From: Bacteroidota bacterium | GTDB taxonomy: Bacteria > Bacteroidota > Ignavibacteria > UBA10030 > UBA8401 | Reading direction: 5' to 3' | Assembly (NCBI GenBank): GCA_023229405.1 | Contig: JALNZH010000123.1 | Location: 1 to 9,706 of the forward strand | DNA length: 9,706 nucleotides | In this document: positions 1 through 5,973 of the stretch, one piece after another | Numbering within the stretch: the first letter of the stretch is position 1 | Layout: the number at the start of each line of letters is the position of its first letter | Made by a program: the position numbers and the translations under genes | The notes under the pieces: generated by a model | What the model saw: only the letters and a program-made list of their open reading frames with translations | Told to the model about the DNA's origin: nothing | Database searches by the model: none

Positions 1-351
1 GCATACCACACACGCTTCAGCATTCATATCTACTGTGGTATTCACTTCCTTATCCACAGTGGAATAGGAGATTTCCCCCTTCTTATTGTAGATGCGGATA
101 GCTTCGATACCTGGTTCTGTTCCGATGGTTTGGATGATTTGGTAAATGTCTTCGCGGCGGTTGAGCAGCATGCTATACTGCGTGGAACGTTTCACGATAT
201 CGCTGAGACGTTGTGCAGTGGCGGTGGAAATTTCGGTGTACCGAGCAGCCTGGATTTTTACGAGAGCAAATGTAAGGACTCCAACCCCGACAACGGTAAC
301 CACAAAAATGCCCGCGAGTAAACGATACACTAATAAACGTGTGTATTTCAT
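1..351 (-). CDS. Membrane sensor protein, probable histidine kinase, N-terminal part (cut by left window edge)
   Basis: The frame is open from ATG at 351 to base 1 (117 codons) with no stop, so the rest of the gene lies outside. Residues 1-10 carry K, R and R, and about 11-31 form one hydrophobic membrane segment. Residues 33-117 would then be extracytoplasmic: a helical stretch with TAQRLSDIVKRSTQYSMLL, then IRIYNKKGEISYS near 86-97, and finally EACVVC with Cys114 and Cys117. This order matches sensor histidine kinases whose periplasmic domain ends in a haem-binding EACxxCH motif, but the next residue is not visible. No kinase domain can be seen, so a chemoreceptor or cyclase is possible. 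The gene lies 94 bp after the second GcvH-like gene on the same strand and is the likely signalling output of the operon. No strong Shine-Dalgarno site is seen; a TGTTG-N7-CAACA dyad sits immediately upstream. Confidence 0.72.
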   Translation of the reverse strand, partial: MKYTRLLVYRLLAGIFVVTVVGVGVLTFALVKIQAARYTEISTATAQRLSDIVKRSTQYSMLLNRREDIYQIIQTIGTEPGIEAIRIYNKKGEISYSTVDKEVNTTVDMNAEACVVC

Positions 352-357
352 GGCGGC

Positions 358-374
358 TGTTGAAAGTATCAACA
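358..374. promoter_or_regulatory. Inverted repeat TGTTG-N7-CAACA before the sensor gene, possible operator
   Basis: Perfect 5-bp arms, TGTTG (358-362) and CAACA (370-374), are separated by a 7-bp AT-rich spacer, 6 bp before the sensor start codon. The same arm sequence and spacing occur in the dyad at 4180-4198 and, with one mismatch, at 4202-4220 in the operon control region. A shared regulator is an inference. The position could suit a local operator or autoregulation. A 5-bp dyad can also arise by chance, and only the repeat of both arms and spacing makes it notable. Confidence 0.4.
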
Positions 375-445
375 CTTCCAATTATTGATCAGAAGGACTG
401 AGAAAAGGTACCGTGATATTCCTTGAACAGCAACACCAATCTTAA

Positions 446-1252
446 TTAATGCGGACTTAATAGTCTTGAAAGAAATTTATTATAGCGTTTTTCACCGATG
501 AATTTTTCAATATTCTCGATCCGAGTGCCGCCATCGAACATTGTGGTGCCGACGCAACGACGATTCTTTTTCAGTTCGTACGCAAGATCGTCCACTTCCT
601 GCCGGATAAAATCTTTAAACTCATCTGCGGAATAAAATTTCAGATTTACAGAACTTTTTCCGGAGCAGGCAATATTCATCAGCCACCCTTCACCGTATGG
701 ATCGCTTGTAACGAGCGAAGGTTGATCGATCAAGCGGACATTCATACGGGAAACAATTCCCTTTTCATTATTGTGGACGGCAAATGTAGCGGAATCCCTT
801 ATGAGCCACGCGTACGGTTCTCCGCGTCCGATGTGTGCCGGTGCATGAATTGTTGCAACACCAGCAATCGGATAGATCATTTGTGCAAGAAATCCGTCGA
901 TGCCCATGATGAACATGCCGTCATGCTTGGAATGCATCCATGTATGATTGGAAAAATATATTCTATCCTGTGGAAGCTCGAGCGACAGCAGCGGTGCAAG
1001 AAATCTGTCCACCAGTACCGATGCGTCCCCTTCATTCACCGCGCTTACAGGCAGGCGATCCGGAAAAAACGGTCCGGACTGCATCGCCGCCTGTTCGGCA
1101 AAGGTTTGATGCTGGTCGCGCATCACTTTATCAAACGGACACGTTTCACACTCGAAGCGGCAGTTGCACAGTTTATAATTCACCAAACCGGCATCCATCC
1201 ACACGCAGTGACTTTCATTGTCTGGTATTATCGTATGTGAGTTCGCGTTCAT
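446..1252 (-). CDS. GcvH-like protein with N-terminal cysteine cluster, no lipoyl lysine
   Basis: The 268-residue product has three parts. Residues 16-41 hold a cysteine cluster, C16 then LCNCRFECETCPFD with C29, C31, C35 and C38, which could bind a metal or Fe-S cluster. Residues about 98-195 match glycine cleavage H-protein along its length, including the nearly invariant NVRLIDQPSLVTSDPYGEGW end. Residues 205-268 form a charged helical tail. An ungapped alignment of the 28 residues from G144 to N171 with H-protein puts Ser154 where the lipoylated lysine should be, so it should not carry lipoate or work in glycine cleavage. H-protein is about 125-130 residues, so both ends are additions. 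The start at 1252 follows GGGTG at short spacing, 29 bp after the hybB-like stop. The tail and core resemble the product at 3285-3935, so the two look like divergent paralogues. The molecular role is unknown; a redox relay or adaptor to the following sensor is inference. Confidence 0.8.
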   Translation of the reverse strand: MNANSHTIIPDNESHCVWMDAGLVNYKLCNCRFECETCPFDKVMRDQHQTFAEQAAMQSGPFFPDRLPVSAVNEGDASVLVDRFLAPLLSLELPQDRIYFSNHTWMHSKHDGMFIMGIDGFLAQMIYPIAGVATIHAPAHIGRGEPYAWLIRDSATFAVHNNEKGIVSRMNVRLIDQPSLVTSDPYGEGWLMNIACSGKSSVNLKFYSADEFKDFIRQEVDDLAYELKKNRRCVGTTMFDGGTRIENIEKFIGEKRYNKFLSRLLSPH

Positions 1253-1281
1253 AGGTCACCCTTTTGGGTTTTCATCGTGCG

Positions 1282-2484
1282 TTAATTGCGTGCCTCTGCC
1301 ATGCGGGAAACCGATTCAATATCGTGTTTCCATGCCGCAGCCGCATGCGCCGGTGCATTCTCATCCCGAAGTTCCTCGTGGGTAAAGACGGGGAAATATT
1401 TCGCAATGGAATAGAATGCGATGAACCCTGTGGTCACAATCATCATCGTTATGGTAAATTCAGTCAGCGACGGCACGTACGTCGATCCGGACCATCCTTC
1501 CATCCCGGTGATGGCAATGTTCATTCTGTTCATAATAAATCCGACGACAACAAGTACTGCTCCTGCAAATAGGCCGCTAGGACTTTGGCGTATTTTCCGT
1601 TGCGAGAACAATACAAATGGAACAATCACGCCAATAGCCACTTCCAGCCAATACATGTATGTTTCGAACTTTGGCACAATGAGCAGCGACAACATCTTCC
1701 GATCCGAAAGATCCACCACTTTCATGACGGCATACACACCAAGCATCATCACACAGACGCGGGCAATTTCGGAGAGCAGATTCAGTTCCAATCCGCGTTT
1801 AAATGCACGACTGCTTAGGAATGATTCGAAAATGATCATCGCGCATCCGGCGGCAATGGCAGAAGTATAGAAGAATACCGGCATATATGCAGAATACCAC
1901 AATGGATACATCTTATCTGGTACAATCAAATACAGCGAACCAAGCGATGATTGGTGCAGTGTGGAAAGGAGTACACCGAGAATGATCAACGGAATACTGA
2001 TTCGTTTCACCAATTTTATAGTCTTCGTTAAATGAAATTTTTCCAGAATCACTGGAGAAAATTCCAATGCAAGAACGGTCGTATACAGCATAACACACCA
2101 GGCAACTTCAAACATCACCGAACGGGGATTCCACATAATGATGGCATGCCAGATTTGCAACGGACGACCCAGATCGAACATAAGGCCAACAATGACAAGA
2201 ACATAACCCAGAAACGCAGTCAGAATGGTGGGACGAATAATCGGTTCAAACCGTTTGAGATTAAAAATATAGACAATAGCGGCAAGTGTAAATCCACCGG
2301 CGGCAAGTCCGACACCGCAGAGCACATCAAAACCGATCCAGATGCCCCACGGGAATTGATCGGTAAGATTAGTCGCCGCGCCGAGTCCGTGAAAGAACCG
2401 AATATATGTTGAATAGATTCCAGCCAGCATAATTGCGACCGCGATGACTTTCCAGAATCCGAATGTTGTGAGAAATTTTTTCAT
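1282..2484 (-). CDS. hybB: HybB/NrfD-family membrane subunit, quinone-interacting
   Basis: The 400-residue protein is almost wholly hydrophobic, with about ten membrane segments. It matches the HybB branch of the NrfD/PsrC family: QFPWGIWIGFDVLCGVGLAAGG (about 43-64), FDLGRPLQIWH (103-113) with the conserved Asp104 and Arg107, and HQSSLGSLYLI (177-187). Family members exchange electrons between quinones and a partner ferredoxin subunit and bind no haem themselves. HybB proteins are near 390 residues, so this one is full length. The partner is the HybA-like gene 8 bp upstream. The unusual point is that no NiFe-hydrogenase or molybdoenzyme catalytic gene is adjacent; GcvH-like genes sit on both sides instead. 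The start at 2484 follows AGGTG, a weak ribosome site that may rely on translational coupling. The direction of electron flow cannot be told from sequence. Confidence 0.9.
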   Translation of the reverse strand: MKKFLTTFGFWKVIAVAIMLAGIYSTYIRFFHGLGAATNLTDQFPWGIWIGFDVLCGVGLAAGGFTLAAIVYIFNLKRFEPIIRPTILTAFLGYVLVIVGLMFDLGRPLQIWHAIIMWNPRSVMFEVAWCVMLYTTVLALEFSPVILEKFHLTKTIKLVKRISIPLIILGVLLSTLHQSSLGSLYLIVPDKMYPLWYSAYMPVFFYTSAIAAGCAMIIFESFLSSRAFKRGLELNLLSEIARVCVMMLGVYAVMKVVDLSDRKMLSLLIVPKFETYMYWLEVAIGVIVPFVLFSQRKIRQSPSGLFAGAVLVVVGFIMNRMNIAITGMEGWSGSTYVPSLTEFTITMMIVTTGFIAFYSIAKYFPVFTHEELRDENAPAHAAAAWKHDIESVSRMAEARN

Positions 2485-2492
2485 GGCTGCAC

Positions 2493-3269
2493 CTAGTTCT
2501 TTCCGTTATTGGAGTGATTCGTGTCTTTCATGTTCTGTTCCACTTCTCTTACCTCTTCACGACGGTTCGTGATCCACCAGATACCGAAGAGCATTGCACC
2601 GCCGACGGTAACAATTCCCGGAATTTTGGAAAGTGCATTCCAGGTCAATTGCGGCAACGGAGTATTCTGCAGTGTGGTGCGGAATCCGAGGTTTTCGAAC
2701 GGTACGGAGGAGATATACAATACGGAAGTTCCGCCGACCTCTTTTTGTCCGTAAATCTTTTGCACGTACTTATCCGGTTCTGCCGTAAGACGTTCCGCAG
2801 CTTCTTTCAGCAACTCGTCCCTGTTGCCGAACTTCGTGGCGCCGGTCGGACACGCTTCGGAACACGCGGTCGGGAGATCCTGAGCAAGCCGTTCATGACA
2901 CAATACGCATTTTTGAATGCGCGGATATGTGCTGGACCATTCATACCGCGGAACCTGAAACGGACACGCTTGCATGCAATACCGGCAACCGATGCATTTT
3001 TCCACATCGTAGACGACGGGACCTTCGGGCATTTTTGTAAAAGCGCCGACGGGACAGACCGACGCACAAGTCGGATCTTCGCAATGCTGGCACATACGGC
3101 GTACGAAAACGCCGTCGTATTCTTCCAGCGCAGTGTACGCAGTGGACGAAAGAGATTTTTCTTCTTTCTCTGGCTCCGGCATATGGTTCGCTTCCTTGCA
3201 GGCGAGCTGACAGGCATTGCATCCCACGCAGAGGGTAAGATCGATTAGCAGTGCTTTTTTTATAGACAT
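2493..3269 (-). CDS. hybA: HybA-like ferredoxin subunit with four [4Fe-4S] motifs and a C-terminal membrane anchor
   Basis: The 258-residue protein has sixteen cysteines in four clusters: 14/17/20/24, 60/63/68/72, 92/95/98/102 and 121/124/136/140, the pattern of HybA/DmsB/NrfC-type electron-transfer subunits with four [4Fe-4S] clusters. A hydrophobic segment near 216-234 (IPGIVTVGGAMLFGIWWIT) is a likely single anchor, as in HybA. It should pass electrons between the HybB-like quinone site next door and an unknown partner. Classical HybA begins with a twin-arginine signal; here the protein starts MSIKKALLIDLTLC, straight at the first cluster, so a cytoplasmic ferredoxin domain is the simplest reading. 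However, the anchor has more positive charge on its C-terminal side (NRREEVR), which would point the other way. The start at 3269 is supported by GGAGG five bases upstream, which argues against a missed longer N-terminus. The gap to the upstream gene is 15 bp. Confidence 0.9.
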   Translation of the reverse strand: MSIKKALLIDLTLCVGCNACQLACKEANHMPEPEKEEKSLSSTAYTALEEYDGVFVRRMCQHCEDPTCASVCPVGAFTKMPEGPVVYDVEKCIGCRYCMQACPFQVPRYEWSSTYPRIQKCVLCHERLAQDLPTACSEACPTGATKFGNRDELLKEAAERLTAEPDKYVQKIYGQKEVGGTSVLYISSVPFENLGFRTTLQNTPLPQLTWNALSKIPGIVTVGGAMLFGIWWITNRREEVREVEQNMKDTNHSNNGKN

Positions 3270-3284
3270 GACATCCTCCGAAGG

Positions 3285-3935
3285 TTACTCAATGCGCAAG
3301 AATTCGTGTTCGAATTTCTTGCATTGGTCAGGGTTAAGGTTATCCATGATGCCGTTTGCCGGCAGTCCGCCATCCTGCAGAAAAGCGGGAGCGGGACCGG
3401 ACAGGCGTGCAAAGAAATCACGAAGTCTGCCGAGTTCATCCCGCAGCCACATCCGGGTATCTTCACCAAGATAAAAGGCGCGAAGATCGTTGGTACTGGT
3501 AGGCGTAATTGTGTACGCCCAGCCTTCACTGAAGAGCGCTTCGCTGAGCAGCGAGGGTTTCTTTTCTAATAAACCGTTTACATTATCTATCACACCGTCA
3601 ATCGGTGAACGGACGATTACTTCTTTACTTCCTTCCGTTACTCGCAGAATCGGTTCCCCTTTAATAACATGCTCGTCATTGACCTTCAACATGGTGATAT
3701 GCGGTTTTGAGAACATACGGGCAAGAAAATCGTCGATGCCGAGCTGCACTTTTCCGGACGGAAAAAGACTCAGCCAGGTGTGAGATTTTGTGAAAAAGAT
3801 TCCAGCAGGAATGCGCATGGGAATATCTTTCCGAAGTACAGGTTGTGCGATTGGGACTGCGGATTTATTTCTCCGAACGAAATAGTCGATGGTGAGAAAT
3901 ACCGCGATTGTCGATATGAATAATAAGACTGTCAT
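3285..3935 (-). CDS. Membrane-anchored GcvH-like protein, no lipoyl lysine at the usual site
   Basis: This is the first gene of the operon, 216 residues. Residues 2-20 (TVLLFISTIAVFLTIDYFV) form one membrane segment followed by RRNK, suggesting N-out and a cytoplasmic body. Residues about 46-145 follow glycine cleavage H-protein: HTWLSLFPSGKVQLGIDDF, then KGEPILRVTEGSKEVIVRSP, then LSEALFSEGWAYTI. Ungapped alignment puts Ser103 at the lipoyl-lysine site with Lys104 next to it, so normal lipoylation is doubtful. The tail (151-216) has a charged helix and an LQDGGLPANGIMDNL segment like the tail of the product at 446-1252, supporting a common origin. A strong AAAGGAG six bases before ATG fixes the start, and a sigma-54-type promoter lies just upstream. 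The protein may tie the HybAB pair to the membrane or to the sensor; that is inference. Confidence 0.82.
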   Translation of the reverse strand: MTVLLFISTIAVFLTIDYFVRRNKSAVPIAQPVLRKDIPMRIPAGIFFTKSHTWLSLFPSGKVQLGIDDFLARMFSKPHITMLKVNDEHVIKGEPILRVTEGSKEVIVRSPIDGVIDNVNGLLEKKPSLLSEALFSEGWAYTITPTSTNDLRAFYLGEDTRMWLRDELGRLRDFFARLSGPAPAFLQDGGLPANGIMDNLNPDQCKKFEHEFLRIE

Positions 3936-3980
3936 TGTTGGCTCCTTTCAATGCTTGGTTTGACTTCACTAATACTATTG

Positions 3981-3995
3981 ACAATCGCCGTGCCA
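3981..3995 (-). promoter_or_regulatory. Sigma-54 (RpoN) type promoter for the GcvH-like/HybAB operon
   Basis: On the minus strand the sequence reads TGGCAC, GGCGA, TTGT: the complete -24 element, the correct 5-bp spacer, and three of four bases of the -12 element TTGC. The G right after TGGCAC also agrees with the extended consensus. By the usual geometry transcription would begin near 3969, giving a leader of about 34 nt with the strong Shine-Dalgarno at 3942-3948 inside it. The orientation and distance suit the operon beginning at 3935. Sigma-54 promoters need an upstream-bound AAA+ activator, and paired dyads are present at 4180-4220. Confidence 0.65.
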
Positions 3996-4179
3996 CAATT
4001 GAAGAATTACAGTAAATGACTACGGTCGTAATACATTGTTAAACAATATGTTAGAGGAACAATATTCTTATGTTGGGTGATGAAAAAACGAACAAGGTTG
4101 TAGTGTTGAATATTTCTACGGTGAATACTCGCTTTAATTGCAGAAGTGTCATAAATTCTCAACAGAAGGCAATTAGAAA

Positions 4180-4220
4180 GTGTTGATTCATACAACACCA
4201 CCTGTTGAATTAATAAACAG
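4180..4220. promoter_or_regulatory. Tandem dyads, candidate upstream activator sites
   Basis: The first dyad is GTGTTG (4180-4185), 7 bp, CAACAC (4193-4198), with perfect 6-bp arms. The second is CTGTTG (4202-4207), 7 bp, AAACAG (4215-4220), with one arm mismatch. Their centres are 22 bp apart, about two helical turns, so two dimers would sit on one face of the DNA. They lie roughly 210-250 bp upstream of the predicted sigma-54 start, a workable distance for an enhancer-binding protein. The arms resemble but do not equal the NifA site (TGT-N10-ACA); here the gap is 11. A further lone TGTTG half-site is at 4104-4108. Confidence 0.5.
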
Positions 4221-4620
4221 ACAAGAAAGTATTAATAAGAGGATTAAATACGGATATCGCGAAAGAAACGGTATTACACGGATAAAGAATTCGCAGTATA
4301 GTGTGGTTTAGATTAAAGATCCCAATAGTATATACGATCGACTCTGCAGGTGTCTTATTGGTGTACTTCGGGGAGTGTTTTTCTGTGTACTTTACTGTTT
4401 CTGCGTTGAGTATTCTTACAATCAGATGTCAAACACTCTTAACGCATTTGTGATCGAGTATGCAGGGGCCAGACATCGAAATTTCTTTGGGATAAAAAAG
4501 ACTTCGTCCAGATTGTACGATTGAAATATCCGATATCATTAAACGTGTACACATGCGTTGCAAATATCGGATATCGTATGATATGATTTATAGTATTAGT
4601 GGGGTTGATAACCGGACTTA
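4221..4620. other. Gene-free control region with palindrome cluster
   Basis: No credible coding frame is seen in these 400 bp. The stretch holds two copies of an 11-bp palindrome, ATATCCGATAT (4526-4536) and ATATCGGATAT (4564-4574), which are also exact reverse complements. Between them, close to the midpoint, lies the palindrome GTGTACAC (4545-4552). A related CGGATATCG occurs at 4251-4259. There are also direct repeats of GTGTACTT (4361-4368, 4385-4392) and an 8-bp inverted repeat GAGTGTTT/AAACACTC (4373-4380, 4431-4438). No intrinsic terminator with a T-tract follows the gene ending at 4621, so read-through toward the operon cannot be excluded. The function of the palindromes is unknown; regulator binding sites are the simplest guess. 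Confidence 0.5.
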
Positions 4621-5781
4621 CTATTTCGTCAGCATCATCTTTATCACTTTATTGTACCCTGATGAAGAAAACTTTGCCAAATACATTCCGCTAGGAAGTT
4701 TTGATCCATCAAACTCTACAACATGCACCCCTGCCGGGCGGAGACCGTTGACCATCGATACCACTTCTCTGCCGAGCATGTCATACACTTTTAACGATAC
4801 ATGTCCTATCGCGACCAATTGATAATTGATTTGTGTGGAAGGATTGAACGGATTGGGATAATTCTGATCCATTCCATATTGCGTGACTGTATGTGCAACA
4901 ATTGTTTCGACCGTCTGACTGTATTCAAACTTGCCGTCGAGGTCGATCTGTTTTAAACGATATGAAACAGGTTCATTGGCGGATGCATCAACGAATGAGT
5001 ATAACTGCGTTGCATTGGTTGTTCCATGTCCTTCAACAAATCCAACCATACTCCACTGCAGACCCCCACCCGACCTTCCGCCTTGAAGAGGGAGGGATCT
5101 TTCGATTTCGAATCCATAGTTGTTCGTTTCGGTTGCAGTTTGCCAAGTAAGTTGGACGGCTTTCCCTCTCACAACAGCAGTAAACGACTTAAGTTCAACG
5201 GAAAGTGCAACGGCATTTGGAACGGTAACGTCTTCCAATCTGCATGACGCAGCAGAGCCGGAAGACTTTTGATGACTCCATCGAATATAGACGGGATTTA
5301 AACTTCGGAGGTCAACACTTCCGGTTTGTCCCATTGCCAGGGAGCCGTCAATATTATCAACAAACTGAATAAAAGAATTCGATGCAGTAAACACACCACC
5401 ATCTTCAAGATTAATCGTCCGCAACGTTGTCATTGCTGTAGTGTCACTCCCTGCCTGAACGATCATCGTTGCACCTGTTCCCGTCGTCACCGAACTAACG
5501 GCGATAAAGTATGTTACAGATGCAACATTCGATGACGCATTCATCGACAACGTAAAATATTTCGAAATTCCAATAGAAGGATTAGTTGAATTTGCCGTTC
5601 CTGCACTTCCATTTCTTGTATTTGCGGTCAATCGACTCCATTGTGTTGATCCGCCGGTGGAATACACCGTCCAACCTACCGGAGGAAATGTGGTTCCATT
5701 AAAATTTTCAAACACTTGTCCATAGCCAACAATAAATGACAGCAAAGCCAGACCTAAATATTCAATGACTCTTTTTACCAT
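4621..5781 (-). CDS. Secreted T9SS type A sorting-domain protein, unknown function
   Basis: The 386-residue protein has a signal peptide at about 1-21 (hydrophobic run, then VGYG before Gln22). A jelly-roll-like region at 23-190 opens with FENFNGTTFPPVGWTVYS, the start typical of choice-of-anchor-J/MAM-like adhesive domains. Residues 194-297 are the short beta domain (VELKSFTAVVRGK, LTWQTATETNNYGFEIERS) common before T9SS sorters. Residues 303-386 are the sorting domain, with QNYPNPFNPSTQI, KVYDMLGREV, PSGMYLAKF and a C-terminal lysine. It should be exported by Sec and then moved to the surface by T9SS. No enzyme motif is seen. Residues 230-242 (PLQGGRSGGG and flanks) interrupt the beta domain and look like an inserted repeat. 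The start is fixed by AAGGAG (5788-5793) six bases upstream of ATG. Adhesin or matrix protein is a guess. Confidence 0.85.
   Translation of the reverse strand: MVKRVIEYLGLALLSFIVGYGQVFENFNGTTFPPVGWTVYSTGGSTQWSRLTANTRNGSAGTANSTNPSIGISKYFTLSMNASSNVASVTYFIAVSSVTTGTGATMIVQAGSDTTAMTTLRTINLEDGGVFTASNSFIQFVDNIDGSLAMGQTGSVDLRSLNPVYIRWSHQKSSGSAASCRLEDVTVPNAVALSVELKSFTAVVRGKAVQLTWQTATETNNYGFEIERSLPLQGGRSGGGLQWSMVGFVEGHGTTNATQLYSFVDASANEPVSYRLKQIDLDGKFEYSQTVETIVAHTVTQYGMDQNYPNPFNPSTQINYQLVAIGHVSLKVYDMLGREVVSMVNGLRPAGVHVVEFDGSKLPSGMYLAKFSSSGYNKVIKMMLTK
5062..5097 (-). repeat. G/C-rich REP-like insertion inside a coding sequence
   Basis: On the minus strand a C-rich arm (TCCCTCCCTCTTC) is followed by a G-rich arm (GGAAGGTCGGGTGGGGG), giving an imperfect foldback of about 36 bp, quite unlike the surrounding sequence. 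It encodes SLPLQGGRSGGG in frame, between the conserved EIERS strand and the WSMVGFVEGHGTTN strand of the beta domain. Its length is a multiple of three. Short dispersed palindromes that tolerate in-frame insertion are known in several bacterial genomes; that this is one of them is inference. Confidence 0.5.
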
Positions 5782-5880
5782 ACCTAACTCCTTTCCATTT
5801 TTGTTATGTCAATGTAATATCATTGAGAGGTGGGCGCAATTACGTAATCTTGGTATTTTTACGATCAACCTCTAAAAGCA

Positions 5881-5910
5881 AAAACCACGAACATGATTCG
5901 TGGTTTTTTT
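5881..5910 (-). terminator. Intrinsic terminator after the GH18 gene
   Basis: An 11-bp perfect stem, AAAACCACGAA (5881-5891) and TTCGTGGTTTT (5897-5907), encloses a 5-base loop. Read on the minus strand it is followed by a run of five T, about 64 nt after the stop of the GH18 gene. On the plus strand it is also followed by T residues, so it could work both ways, but no plus-strand gene ends here. It separates the GH18 gene from the T9SS protein gene that begins at 5781. Confidence 0.85.
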
Positions 5911-5973
5911 ACGGAAGGCAAGATGGGGGAGATTCGATATCCTAAAAAGACAATACAAGAAAATACCGATTCC

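Noticed and set aside
352..445. Second sigma-54 promoter in front of the sensor gene
   Set aside because: The best match on the minus strand (TGGTGT, then TTCA) lacks the -12 element, so no promoter is called.
722..1240. Plus-strand open frame of 172 codons
   Set aside because: Antisense to the clearly recognisable GcvH-like gene; the translation has no domain.
2514..3248. Plus-strand open frame of 244 codons
   Set aside because: Antisense to the HybA-like ferredoxin gene, whose sixteen cysteines leave no doubt about the coding strand.
3621..3632. Lys104 as the lipoylated lysine of the anchored GcvH-like protein
   Set aside because: The ungapped alignment places it one residue after the lipoyl site, and the paralogue also has Ser at that site. 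Kept only as a doubt.
4007..4201. Open frame of 64 codons on the minus strand upstream of the operon
   Set aside because: Its start lies within the tandem dyads, its product has no recognisable feature and it has no Shine-Dalgarno site. It sits in a region better read as a promoter.
4553..4822. Plus-strand open frame of 89 codons
   Set aside because: Most of it is antisense to the T9SS sorting domain ending at 4621, and its product shows no family features.
5807..5812. TTGACA on the minus strand as a -35 element for the gene starting at 5781
   Set aside because: A -10 element at normal spacing would fall in the ribosome binding site, and no such element is seen.
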